NCBI RefSeq assembly: GCF_001696455.1
Contig: NZ_MAUJ01000006.1
Coordinates: 124,001 to 188,000 of the forward strand
Length of the DNA: 64,000 nt
Source: Pseudoalteromonas luteoviolacea
Lineage (GTDB): Bacteria > Pseudomonadota > Gammaproteobacteria > Enterobacterales > Alteromonadaceae
Direction of reading: 5' to 3'
In this document: positions 18,132 through 26,568 of the stretch, piece by piece
Layout of the letters: each line of letters starts with the position of its first letter
Position numbering within the stretch: the first letter of the stretch is position 1
The notes under the pieces: model-generated
Told to the model about the DNA's origin: nothing
What the model saw: the letters and a program-made list of their open reading frames with translations, nothing else
The model's database searches: none
Translations under genes and position numbers: made by a program

Positions 18132-18813
18132 GGCTAGTACTCAAAATACTTTCTGCTACTAGAAAGTCATTAATATCATCAATGTCTGTAGAGGATTGCT
18201 CTGACATTACATACGGAAAAACCGATTCTCTTGGAATCAGATTGTGTTCTAAATAAGCCCCAACGTTAAACCAGTAAATTGCTCCATTAGGTTGAACGGT
18301 AGTAGGTAAGTCCTGCCGCCTAGTGTAAGGCGCTGATGGTGAAAGTACACCAACAATACTGCCGTCATCTAGTACTTTATAAGCTTTACCTGGCGGGTGC
18401 TTTGGCTCAAATACACTGATAACGCATTTTGCATTGTGGCGTTCGTATATTTGAAATGATTCGTCAATATGCTCGTTACTTCTGCATGGTGAAGTTGGTT
18501 GCAGTAAACATATATTATATGACGGCTTATCCTCTAAGCCTAAAAATTTGATAGCATGTGTCAATACATCTTCACTCGAACTATCATCTTGAGCTAGGCT
18601 CATAGGACGAGGTATTACTTCAGCCCCAAACGTCTTACTGATTGAGGCTATTTCAGTATCCTCGGTAGATACATACACCTTGTCAATACTTGCTGAGCGT
18701 TTAGCTGCTTCTATAGTCCAACCAATTAAAGGCTTGCCCGCCAGTGAAAGGACATTTTTCCTTTTGAGGCCCTTCGAGCCACCACGGGCGGTGATAATCG
18801 CGTAGTTAGACAT
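18121..18813 (-). CDS. neuA: CMP-nonulosonate cytidylyltransferase (NeuA/LegF family)
   Basis: About 230 aa. It activates the nonulosonic acid with CTP to the CMP-sugar donor. The N-terminal ARGGSKGLKRKN is the nucleotide-binding signature, followed by GKPLIGWTIEAA and a DSSSEDVL segment near residue 75, then LLQPTSPCR near 100. The start is the ATG at 18813, which has AGGAAG at correct spacing; an upstream in-frame start at 18843 lies inside the preceding glycosyltransferase gene and adds an unconserved leader. The protein is the single-domain form, lacking the C-terminal phosphatase-like domain found in some NeuA. Confidence 0.92.
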   Translation of the reverse strand: MSNYAIITARGGSKGLKRKNVLSLAGKPLIGWTIEAAKRSASIDKVYVSTEDTEIASISKTFGAEVIPRPMSLAQDDSSSEDVLTHAIKFLGLEDKPSYNICLLQPTSPCRSNEHIDESFQIYERHNAKCVISVFEPKHPPGKAYKVLDDGSIVGVLSPSAPYTRRQDLPTTVQPNGAIYWFNVGAYLEHNLIPRESVFPYVMSEQSSTDIDDINDFLVAESILSTSHES

Positions 18814-18814
18814 A

Positions 18815-19627
18815 TTACTTCCTAAAAAGAGTACGATATACAACAGCTAATGCCGTTGAGGGCAAAATACGATTCAAAGAACGCAAAAAGAAGTTTATCT
18901 CTGAAAACAGCGGCTTATACAAGTCATTTTCTTTTAACTTTTTGTATAATTCCTTTTCACTACCGATGTAAGAGACCCCTCTTCTTCTAGATAGCATCCC
19001 ATTACCCACTCGAGCATGTACCAAAACTTGGTCAATATTAGCCAGTTTCATTCCACGGCCCAACATCCGAATCCACAAGTAATAGTCTTCCATAAAATGT
19101 AAGTGACGATAACCGCCAACCTTCAATACATCACTCTTTCTGAATACTACCGCCATGTGGTTCAAAGGGTTTCTGATTCTAACTATCCGCCTAATATCTT
19201 CAGGCTCTGTAGGTAGTGTTCTTTTTTGATTTAGATCACCAACAGAAACTTCAAACTCTTCAATAGAGCCGCTACTCGCACTTATATCAGGGTTTTTCTG
19301 CATGAAGTTTAACTGAGTTTCAAAACGGCTCTCTAAATTGATATCATCAGTGTCCGCGCGCATTACTAGCTCATGCGAGCAATGCTTGAGCCCTTCATTT
19401 AGTGCTTTACCAAGCCCAGAGTTCACCTCTAACTTAATTTGCTTTAAAGGAAGTTGCGCTTCAAATTCTGCTATGCAGCTATACAATTGCTCCGTGAGTG
19501 CCCCATCGTGTACAAGCACTACTTCAGATGCTGGCACTGTCTGAGTCACTAAACTTCGCAACGCTTCCCTCAAACTATCCGCAGACTCTTTATGGTAAAC
19601 AGACATCAAAACTGAAAAAGGTACCAT
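18815..19627 (-). CDS. Family 2 glycosyltransferase
   Basis: About 270 aa. A GT-A family 2 enzyme: FSVLMSVYHKES at the start, VVLVHDGAL as the first acidic motif, and MRADTDDINLESRFE near residue 95 containing the DxD-type metal and donor site. NPLNHMAVVFRKS and a W-rich HFMEDYYLWIRML segment near 170-190 form the acceptor side. It acts on the cytoplasmic face on the lipid-linked intermediate. The ATG at 19627 lies 5 bases after the sugar-transferase stop with GGGATGGGG upstream; a TTG at 19657 inside the upstream gene is less likely. Donor and linkage cannot be read from sequence. Confidence 0.85.
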   Translation of the reverse strand: MVPFSVLMSVYHKESADSLREALRSLVTQTVPASEVVLVHDGALTEQLYSCIAEFEAQLPLKQIKLEVNSGLGKALNEGLKHCSHELVMRADTDDINLESRFETQLNFMQKNPDISASSGSIEEFEVSVGDLNQKRTLPTEPEDIRRIVRIRNPLNHMAVVFRKSDVLKVGGYRHLHFMEDYYLWIRMLGRGMKLANIDQVLVHARVGNGMLSRRRGVSYIGSEKELYKKLKENDLYKPLFSEINFFLRSLNRILPSTALAVVYRTLFRK

Positions 19628-19631
19628 AGCG

Positions 19632-20624
19632 TTAGCGCCCCATCCCAAACAATACAACTTTTATCGTTTTAAGAATTATTTTTAAGTCTGTTAAGGTGCT
19701 GTGGTGTTTAATATAGTGAATATCGAATTTGTGTTTCCAAATTGCATCTTTAATCGAGTCGCCATATGGATAACTAACTTGTGCTAAACCTGTCACGCCA
19801 GGTTTTACTGCATGTCTAAAGCGATAATATGGAATCTCTTTTTCCAGCTTATCAATAAACACTTCTCGCTCAGGTCTAGGACCGACCATAGACATTTCGC
19901 CATAAAGAATGTTTAAAAGCTGGGGGATTTCATCTATACGTGTTTTCCTGATGAACTTACCGACAATCGTTACTCTTGAGTCATTCTTTTTAGCCCACTG
20001 TGCACCATCACGCTCTGCATCTTGATACATAGAACGAAACTTGATGATGTAGAACTCCTCGTTGTGCTGCCCTGTTCTGAGTTGCTTGTAAAAAACAGGA
20101 CCTTTGCTTTCTAATTTTATGAAAAGTGCAGTCAGCAAGGATATTGGCAATGTTAACAAACCAATAATCAGGGCAGAAAAGATATCAATAATGCGCTTCG
20201 CTACCTGAGTTCGCTTGTTCGATAAGATTGAAAATGCTTTTTGATGCAAAAAATATGAACTATGAAGTAACGAAACTTCCGTATAGCCATAACGAGCATC
20301 CAAGTAGGTTACCAGTGGCTCAACCCAAGCCCCCATTTCTGTCGCACGAATTAGAAAGTGACGCTTATCATTTGGCAGCTGGGCGCTTTCATAGTGACAG
20401 ATAACTTGGTTAGACAAGTTGGTTTCACTGTAATCGTTAATAATAAACTCAAAGTCAAACTGTTCAGCTAGGTTTTGCATAGCCTCAACATGTTGCTCTG
20501 GACAAAAAAGATATATTTTCCTGACTTGTAAGGAGCGCTTTCTGGAGCGTAACTTGCTTCGTCCACTCTTTGCAGGCTTCCCAAAGTTGGAAATGTAAGT
20601 TTGATTTTCGCTTTTGTGTAACAT
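19632..20624 (-). CDS. Undecaprenyl-phosphate sugar phosphotransferase (bacterial sugar transferase family)
   Basis: A 330-aa initiating enzyme that transfers a sugar-1-phosphate to undecaprenyl phosphate, starting repeat-unit assembly. The N-terminal 130 residues are soluble and divergent. One hydrophobic segment (FSALIIGLLTLPISLLTALF) near 145-165 begins the catalytic domain. The PglC/WcaJ hallmark motifs follow: FYIIKFRSM, KTRIDEIPQLLNIL, MSMVGPRPER and VKPGVTGLAQV. The four-helix N-terminal membrane domain of WcaJ/WbaP is absent, so this is a short monotopic-type form with a different N-terminal domain. The family is sure; the sugar is not known, with a GlcNAc/QuiNAc4N-type or hexose possible. 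Confidence 0.9.
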   Translation of the reverse strand: MLHKSENQTYISNFGKPAKSGRSKLRSRKRSLQVRKIYLFCPEQHVEAMQNLAEQFDFEFIINDYSETNLSNQVICHYESAQLPNDKRHFLIRATEMGAWVEPLVTYLDARYGYTEVSLLHSSYFLHQKAFSILSNKRTQVAKRIIDIFSALIIGLLTLPISLLTALFIKLESKGPVFYKQLRTGQHNEEFYIIKFRSMYQDAERDGAQWAKKNDSRVTIVGKFIRKTRIDEIPQLLNILYGEMSMVGPRPEREVFIDKLEKEIPYYRFRHAVKPGVTGLAQVSYPYGDSIKDAIWKHKFDIHYIKHHSTLTDLKIILKTIKVVLFGMGR

Positions 20625-20634
20625 AAACGCTCTA

Positions 20635-21561
20635 CTAAACTGTTCTACGAAATGTAAAATTAATTAAAATGGCAGTTATTGATAAGAATGCCCCCAGAAA
20701 AGCCCCAAATACGCAAATTAAAGCCCTAGATGGCTTTAACTTCTTTTCTGGCACTACCGCAGGATCTATTACTTTAAATACATATTCCGGTTGAACTTCA
20801 GCAAGCATCACATTTTGTTCTTGTTCTTCGAGCAAGCTGTATATTATAGCTTCCATTTGAACCAATTCGTTTGTTTCAAGCTTTTCTGTCAAATATTCGA
20901 TGTTACGCTTAGCTTCAACAATATCCCTTTCTCGCATTTTTCTATTGATCTCTGTGACAAGAAGATCGACCCATTGCTTAGCAATTACAGGTGAAACATG
21001 TTCTATGCTAACAACGATGGTATTAGAATCTAAAGCTCTCTCTACATTAAAAATATCCATAAACTCTTTATGCGCTTCAACATATGAAGGAATGGTTTTC
21101 TTTGGTAATGAAACTTCCCTAACCCATTTGTTTTCACTTTTTAAATAAAGATCTTCGTCGAATGTGATTTCATTGCTGTTAATATGCCATTTTTCAGCGG
21201 CCATCACTAAAGGTAGGATGTCATACTTTTCAATGAAGTAAGAAATAAACTGCCTTGATTTCATTACTTCAATGGCAAGATCTGATTTGAATGAATCACT
21301 GCCGCCAAGACTAATTCCAGCCAATGCAGCAACGCCACCAAACTGTGATGCGAGACCTTGTAAAGACGATGACGTGTTACTCTCAGCAGGTACAACAATG
21401 GCTTCAGCTTTGTATATGTTCGATAGAGATAGCGCATATAAAACAAATATGACAGAACTGACGAATACAGAAGCTATTATATAGATTTTTTTTGCCCATA
21501 ATTCTTTTACGAGCAAAGTCAAATCAACTTCATCTTGATATTTAATGTCTTCCACTTTCAT
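20635..21561 (-). CDS. Wzz-type polysaccharide chain-length determinant protein
   Basis: A 308-aa polysaccharide co-polymerase with two membrane segments, near residues 30-50 and 282-303, flanking a periplasmic helical domain. The N-terminal DEVDLTLLVKELWAKK before the first segment and the proline-rich VVPEKKLKPSRALI before the second are Wzz family features. There is no kinase domain, so it is a PCP distinct from Wzc. It sets polymer length together with the Wzy-like polymerase of this operon. It lies 3 bases downstream of the large SLBB export gene, a pairing that suggests they form one export complex separate from Wza/Wzc. Confidence 0.87.
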   Translation of the reverse strand: MKVEDIKYQDEVDLTLLVKELWAKKIYIIASVFVSSVIFVLYALSLSNIYKAEAIVVPAESNTSSSLQGLASQFGGVAALAGISLGGSDSFKSDLAIEVMKSRQFISYFIEKYDILPLVMAAEKWHINSNEITFDEDLYLKSENKWVREVSLPKKTIPSYVEAHKEFMDIFNVERALDSNTIVVSIEHVSPVIAKQWVDLLVTEINRKMRERDIVEAKRNIEYLTEKLETNELVQMEAIIYSLLEEQEQNVMLAEVQPEYVFKVIDPAVVPEKKLKPSRALICVFGAFLGAFLSITAILINFTFRRTV

Positions 21562-21564
21562 ACC

Positions 21565-24129
21565 TTATAAATTCGCAATTGCTGCAACACCAACACCAAG
21601 CTGGTAGAAAATTTGTGTAGCTGTGCTCCAGAGGGTTAGGTTGTCCATGTGAGAAGCATCCATAGGCACGACAATAGTATCGCCAGCTTCCAATTTAATA
21701 TGATTATTCACCGCAAACCAACTTGTTTCACGAGGTATAAATACAGCGCCATTTGCTTTTATTACATACACTTTCGCTTCATCGGCTCGGTCTTTCATAC
21801 CGCCACTTAAAACGATATATTCCTCTATAGAAACTCCCTCTTTAAATAAGTGAGAAGAGCTGTAGTTGACTTCACCAATAATCGAGATAGAGTCCTGCTT
21901 GCCGGGGATATATAGCGTATCACCGTCCTGCAACCTCAAAATATCTTTACGCGAGATAATTCCCGGCAAATCTATTACCAAACGTCCTAACGCTTTCACA
22001 CTTGCGAGGTCTTTTAATAATTTATCGGTTTCTTCGTACGACAAAGAGGTATTAGAACCAATGGATTTTTGAAAGCTCTTCGACGCAATATCTTTACGTA
22101 ATTCTTCTGATAATTTACGCAATTGCTTTTGCTCTTGCTGCTTTATCGCCTCGCGAGTAAAAATTGCGGCTTTTGGCTCTGCAAACTGTGTAATACCACC
22201 TGCTCTCATCAAGACCTGATCCAAAGTGTCGCCGCGCTTGATAGTATAGGTTCCAGGAAACTTGACTTCCCCTTGAAGAGTAACTTTATAGTTATCTTGC
22301 CAATTAGGTTGTATTAGAACATTCAATGTATCCCTACTTTGCAAAATAAGCGGATCACTATTTGAGGTACTATTGATGTCGTTTATTCTAATGTGGCGAA
22401 CTGCGCCGCCATCGAGCAATCGGGTCACCTCTGCATACTTCACAAACGCAGATTCCAATAATCCCCCTGCTGCAACGATGGCACTTTGAGCAGTTGTATT
22501 GATTGCTAATGGGTAAACACCTGGGAAGCGAACTTGTCCATCAATCTCAAATACAGCTTTTGTATTACCTGCTGTGGATTGAAAATCGAGCCTTTCAATA
22601 ATAGGGGCCAATAATGTCTTACGGCCAAATATCGTCTGTGTTTTCTTTTCAGCACTTTTGGTCAACACTTTTTTATTAAACTGCTCTCGCTCGTATAAGT
22701 GCCACAGTTTAACTTTTTCCTGTAACTCTTGTTCCTCGATTGTTAGGGCTGAATTTTTAAGTGCTTCCAATTCCTTTTCTTGTTCATTAAAGCGGCTAAA
22801 AATATACACTTCGTCATTTTTTTGCAGCGATACTGACGCTCCATACAGTGCATCGATAACGGAGAACTGGATAACTTCAATACGGCCTGTATCACTGGTT
22901 TCTCTTACAACAATTGCGTATCCTAAGTCAGCCTGGGGAAGTAAATCACTTTTTACATTTCGCACAAGCTTGTCAAAGGTTAGATCTTGTCTCCACTCGT
23001 AGTAACCAGGTCGAGCAACTGCACCGATAAGCGTTATAGAATCAACAACCTCACTGTTGACACCTTTAACTTTGAGCACATCCCCACCTTGCGGGACATA
23101 AGCAATATTACTTTGGCTAAAGTCAACTGAAACCACTGAGTGCTTAGCATTGTCTACTACTCTTTTAACTTCAACTTGCTCTAGAAACGCGGTCTCTTTG
23201 AAATTCCCAAACATTGTTACAAGCGACTCAGCGGTTTCGCCTTCACGTAACTCAAAAATACCCGGCCTTTTCACCAAACCACTCACTGTAACTTGAGGGC
23301 CTACAGAAGGAATAAATACCACATCGCCTGATTGTAGAGTGATATCACCAGTGCTATCACCTCTTAGCAATAACTCATACAAGTCCAGCGTTGAAATCAC
23401 CTTGCCTTTTCTTTTGACTGTGATATTTCGCAGTGAGGCGATTTCCGATAGGCCTCCACTTGCAAATAATGCATGTGTTACAGTAGACAATGGAGATAGG
23501 GCATAACTGCCTGGCTTATACGCTTCACCTACAATTAAAACGCGAAGGCTTCTTAACTCAGCAATTGAGACAAATGCTTTAAGGCCTATAGCCTCGGTGC
23601 TCACTTTATTTTGGATTAAGTCTTTTAGCTCTTTATATGTTAAACCCGCAACGTGAGTTGGTGAAAAATTAGGAATCCTTAATCGACCTTCACGATCAAC
23701 GCTAACCTCATGATTCGCTGTTTCTTTACCATAAAGGCTGATTGAAATTTTATCACCACTCGCAATGACATAATCGTTAGGTACGGCAATTTGCTCACTG
23801 GGTACAAAGCTGGTCGGCTCCCCCGCAAATAACTCGTAGCCAAACGGCTTTAATTCTTCTGTAACTGGTTTAAGCGGTTCCGTGAGATTGATATTAGCAG
23901 CTGTGTTCGCTCTTTGTTGAACACTGCTTACAGGTACATTTGTTGTAGCAGCCCCTGGTGCGCTTGGCATAATAGCTGAAAGATCAACACCATATTGCTT
24001 AGCCAATGCCTCTTGCTGTGCCTTAGGTAATTTTTTGAACTGCTCAATTTGCTCTGGCGTTGGTGAAAATGCGCTCACAAAGGCGCTAAACCCCAATAAA
24101 ATTATTGCTAAAACACGCGTAAAAGACAT
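21565..24129 (-). CDS. Large multi-SLBB polysaccharide export protein (OPX family)
   Basis: An 854-aa secreted protein, over twice the length of Wza. It has a cleavable signal peptide ending near FVSAFS, with no lipobox. A helical region follows, and the polysaccharide-export domain starts NDYVIASGDKISISLYGKE near 130. At least five SLBB-like segments come next, such as VLIVGEAYKPGSYAL, VTVSGLVKRPGIFEL, ITLIGAVARPGYYEW, EIDGQVRFPGVYPL and LQGEVKFPGTYTI. A charged coiled-coil insert (about 440-490) separates two halves. It opens the glycan operon, followed by the Wzz gene. Function as outer-membrane exporter is inferred from the family. The lack of a lipid anchor and the many SLBB units are unlike Wza. 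Confidence 0.88.
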   Translation of the reverse strand: MSFTRVLAIILLGFSAFVSAFSPTPEQIEQFKKLPKAQQEALAKQYGVDLSAIMPSAPGAATTNVPVSSVQQRANTAANINLTEPLKPVTEELKPFGYELFAGEPTSFVPSEQIAVPNDYVIASGDKISISLYGKETANHEVSVDREGRLRIPNFSPTHVAGLTYKELKDLIQNKVSTEAIGLKAFVSIAELRSLRVLIVGEAYKPGSYALSPLSTVTHALFASGGLSEIASLRNITVKRKGKVISTLDLYELLLRGDSTGDITLQSGDVVFIPSVGPQVTVSGLVKRPGIFELREGETAESLVTMFGNFKETAFLEQVEVKRVVDNAKHSVVSVDFSQSNIAYVPQGGDVLKVKGVNSEVVDSITLIGAVARPGYYEWRQDLTFDKLVRNVKSDLLPQADLGYAIVVRETSDTGRIEVIQFSVIDALYGASVSLQKNDEVYIFSRFNEQEKELEALKNSALTIEEQELQEKVKLWHLYEREQFNKKVLTKSAEKKTQTIFGRKTLLAPIIERLDFQSTAGNTKAVFEIDGQVRFPGVYPLAINTTAQSAIVAAGGLLESAFVKYAEVTRLLDGGAVRHIRINDINSTSNSDPLILQSRDTLNVLIQPNWQDNYKVTLQGEVKFPGTYTIKRGDTLDQVLMRAGGITQFAEPKAAIFTREAIKQQEQKQLRKLSEELRKDIASKSFQKSIGSNTSLSYEETDKLLKDLASVKALGRLVIDLPGIISRKDILRLQDGDTLYIPGKQDSISIIGEVNYSSSHLFKEGVSIEEYIVLSGGMKDRADEAKVYVIKANGAVFIPRETSWFAVNNHIKLEAGDTIVVPMDASHMDNLTLWSTATQIFYQLGVGVAAIANL

Positions 24130-24198
24130 CTAATCAGTATCCTGCTTTGCCAATATCCAAAAAAAGATTGCATATTCTACACGAGTTCTACGAAATAG

Positions 24199-24223
24199 AA
24201 AAAGGGCCTGTAGCCCTTTTTTT
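24199..24223 (-). terminator. Rho-independent terminator after the DUF481 gene
   Basis: The inverted repeat AAAAAGGGC...GCCCTTTTT with a 5-base loop is flanked by A and T runs, so it could act on either strand. It lies between the DUF481 stop and the start of the large SLBB gene. It separates the MscS/DUF481 unit from the glycan operon. Confidence 0.85.
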
Positions 24224-24255
24224 GTCATATCTTTGTTATATTCTGCGTGTAAGTG

Positions 24256-25059
24256 TTAAAAACTGTAAACCAAGGTCAATGACGTTTCTGTATCCGTCTT
24301 TTCCTTGCCCACATCAACATCAGAATTATGGGTGATATTATACCCTACTTTCATTTGCAAAGAACCATTGATTTTCGTCATCAACGCAGTCTCAGACACC
24401 GTCTTAGTGTTCGTATCGCCGTACTCAATCGACACTAACTGAGTGAACTTAGCGTTATCCGATATTTGCCACTCATAATCTAGCTTACTTACGCCTATAA
24501 CTTCGCTTTCTGTCTCTCCTGCTAGAGATTTACCATCGGGAGTTGTTTCAGTGCTATCATCTTGGTATTCAAACCGTTTTACACCTGGGCCAATTTCAAA
24601 GTCTAAATACATATTACTTTTACTCAGTAGCCTCAAACAATAACCTACTGATAGTACAGATTCACTACGGTAAGCACCAAAATAGTCAGACGCATACGAA
24701 CCTGAAATAAACAAATGGCTATGGTCTTCTACTAACTTGTAGTTACCTTGAATTGACAAAGAGTACTTTTCATTCGTTCGCTCTTTAACTTTTTCGCCAT
24801 CGTCATTTTCAATTTCATCTTCTTTGAAAATGCCATCTATTTTGTATTCATTGCGCCAACTTTCTAGATTATGCTTGGCTTTAATTTCACCTTTTAGTGT
24901 CGTAGTTTCGGTATTACCGCTCGTGACAATTGCACCTACTTCACTTGTGATGTCCCACACTTTTTCCTCTTTGGTAGGGTTTTCAGTACTTGCTTCAGCA
25001 TTTGCTACATAAGAAGACATTGCTGTTAAAACACAGAGAGAAATCAGTTTCATTTTCAT
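24256..25059 (-). CDS. DUF481 family outer-membrane beta-barrel protein
   Basis: About 267 aa. An N-terminal signal peptide (MKMKLISLCVLTAMSSYVANA) is followed by an acidic linker. The rest shows alternating beta-strand segments ending in LTLVYSF with a terminal phenylalanine, as in outer-membrane barrels. The TSEVGAIVTSGNTETTTL start of the barrel is typical of DUF481 (YdiY-like) proteins. Function of the family is poorly known. It follows the MscS gene by 20 bases on the same strand, so the two are probably co-transcribed. An in-frame TTG at 25083 overlaps mscS; the ATG at 25059 gives a proper signal peptide. A terminator follows. Confidence 0.82.
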   Translation of the reverse strand: MKMKLISLCVLTAMSSYVANAEASTENPTKEEKVWDITSEVGAIVTSGNTETTTLKGEIKAKHNLESWRNEYKIDGIFKEDEIENDDGEKVKERTNEKYSLSIQGNYKLVEDHSHLFISGSYASDYFGAYRSESVLSVGYCLRLLSKSNMYLDFEIGPGVKRFEYQDDSTETTPDGKSLAGETESEVIGVSKLDYEWQISDNAKFTQLVSIEYGDTNTKTVSETALMTKINGSLQMKVGYNITHNSDVDVGKEKTDTETSLTLVYSF

Positions 25060-25079
25060 TATAAAAGTAACCTTTATAT

Positions 25080-25895
25080 TCAATCTTTTTGTAAATGCAC
25101 ATCCATTTGCGGATAAGGAATATTTATGCCAGCGTCGTCTAACGCCAGTTTCATGTTTTCCAACAAATCAAAATAAGTTGGCCAATAGTCACTGGTATTT
25201 ACCCAAGGTCGTACAGCAAAATTAACGCTTGAATCTGCCAATGCCAAAACTGCTATAGTATAAGCTGGGTCCTTTAAAATTCGAGACTCTTTTTCTAGGA
25301 CTTCTTCTAATACCTTCTTTACGTGTTTGAGGTCAGACTCATAGCCAACCCCAATTACAAAATCGATCCTGCGCGTTTTTTCACGAGAATAGTTTACTAT
25401 CGCGCCCGACATGATGGATGAATTGGGTATTATAACAACTTTATTGTCCGGCGTTATCAACTCTGTAGAAAAAATCTCTATACGCTGCACACTGCCCGAT
25501 TGACCCGCAGCATCAATATAGTCACCAGATTTAAAAGGTCTAAGTATGATTATCAACACACCAGACGCGAAGTTAGAAAGTGACCCCTGAAGTGCTAAAC
25601 CTACCGCTAAACCAGCTGCACCTAATATCGCTATAAATGATGTTGTTTCTACACCAACTTGTGACAACGCCATTAATAATGTCGCCACAAATACCAAACT
25701 GTAAACGATGTTTGATACAAATGTCCCCACCGCTTTATCGACTTTCCGTTTGCTAATCGCTTTTTCAGTTAACGAAGCGGAAAACTTAGCCACCCTGATC
25801 CCAATAAAGAAAATGATTAAAGCAATAACGCCTTGAAGAAGATAATGCGACAAGGTGTCCGAATTGTTATTCAGCCAGTCCATAAGTACTTCCAT
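25080..25895 (-). CDS. mscS: Small-conductance mechanosensitive channel, MscS family
   Basis: A 271-aa inner-membrane channel with three N-terminal membrane segments (about 20-40, 65-85 and 90-110). The pore helix reads ILGAAGLAVGLALQGSLSNFASG near 90-112, with the Gly/Ala packing that lines the MscS pore. The beta domain (RPFKSGDYIDAAGQSGSVQ) and alpha-beta vestibule follow. Length is close to E. coli MscS. It opens on membrane tension after hypo-osmotic shock, which suits a marine bacterium. It heads a short unit with the DUF481 outer-membrane protein, whose start overlaps its last codons or follows by 20 bases depending on start choice. Confidence 0.93.
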   Translation of the reverse strand: MEVLMDWLNNNSDTLSHYLLQGVIALIIFFIGIRVAKFSASLTEKAISKRKVDKAVGTFVSNIVYSLVFVATLLMALSQVGVETTSFIAILGAAGLAVGLALQGSLSNFASGVLIIILRPFKSGDYIDAAGQSGSVQRIEIFSTELITPDNKVVIIPNSSIMSGAIVNYSREKTRRIDFVIGVGYESDLKHVKKVLEEVLEKESRILKDPAYTIAVLALADSSVNFAVRPWVNTSDYWPTYFDLLENMKLALDDAGINIPYPQMDVHLQKD

Positions 25896-26012
25896 AAACT
25901 CTCCTATAATTTATTCTAAGCTATTAAGTTTAAGTACAAAGTATGAATTTTAGCTGTCTAGACGAAAATTGCTGCAAATCTACTAAAAACAATAAAAAAA
26001 TTAAAAAAGGCT

Positions 26013-26040
26013 TTGCATTACAAGAAAAGTTCTGTAATAT
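26013..26040 (+). promoter_or_regulatory. Predicted sigma70 promoter of tRNA-His with GC-rich discriminator
   Basis: TTGCAT (26013-26018) and TAATAT (26035-26040) are separated by 16 bases. GCGCGCC follows immediately, the GC-rich discriminator expected for stringently controlled stable-RNA promoters. The tRNA begins 36 bases further on. Confidence 0.75.
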
Positions 26041-26076
26041 GCGCGCCACACCACAAAGGTGTTACACGAAAATTGT

Positions 26077-26153
26077 GGCGGCTGTAGCTCAGTTGGTAGA
26101 GCCCTGGATTGTGATTCCGGTTGTCGTGGGTTCGAGCCCCATCAGTCGCCCCA
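26077..26153 (+). tRNA. tRNA-His (GTG anticodon)
   Basis: A 77-base cloverleaf including an encoded CCA end. The 8-bp acceptor stem GGCGGCTG/CAGTCGCC includes the extra G-1:C73 pair unique to histidine tRNA. The D-arm TAGCTCAGTTGGTAGAG, the anticodon loop TTGTGAT (anticodon GTG at 26111-26113) and the T-arm GTGGGTTCGAGCCCCAT are all intact. It is a single tRNA gene, with no other tRNA nearby. Confidence 0.97.
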
Positions 26154-26498
26154 TCTCCCCTCTTGTTTCAATGCAAACACTGAAAAATAAACTCATATAC
26201 TTTTAAAAATACGCATGGCCTATAATGCGCTTAAACCTTATGTTCTTGTTTTTCTTTGCATTCATTTACATGATTACTTCCTAGTTCATCAAATTTACTG
26301 ATACATATTTAGTTTCAACCTATTTAAATGTCACTGTGTCCCAGCTTGGCTTGTATCAAACAGAACGGATTCTGCAATTGTTAAGTGTGATAAACAAATC
26401 ACAGACGCACTCTAGCGCGGTTTTCTCTAGTCACTGGGAAGATGATATGCCTGACAGGGCTATGCTTGCTTACAGCCGCTGACACGCCTTAATGCGCG
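26154..26498. other. Gene-free region after tRNA-His
   Basis: No reading frame or tRNA is seen. TATAAT at 26221-26226 followed by GCGC resembles a second stable-RNA type -10 element, but its -35 is poor and no RNA structure was recognised downstream. No clear terminator for the tRNA transcript is visible. Confidence 0.4.
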
Positions 26499-26528
26499 CA
26501 AAAAAAATGCCACCTAAAAGGTGGCATT
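26499..26528 (-). terminator. Rho-independent terminator of nagP
   Basis: A perfect 10-bp stem AATGCCACCT/AGGTGGCATT (26506-26515 and 26519-26528) with a 3-base loop is followed on the minus strand by a run of T. It lies 40 bases beyond the nagP stop. Confidence 0.92.
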
Positions 26529-26568
26529 ACACACGGGATTATTTCTACTTTGAAATAGAAATTCTTTG

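Noticed and set aside
25943..26206. Open frame of 87 codons on the plus strand
   Set aside because: It runs straight through the tRNA-His gene and its promoter and has no protein features.
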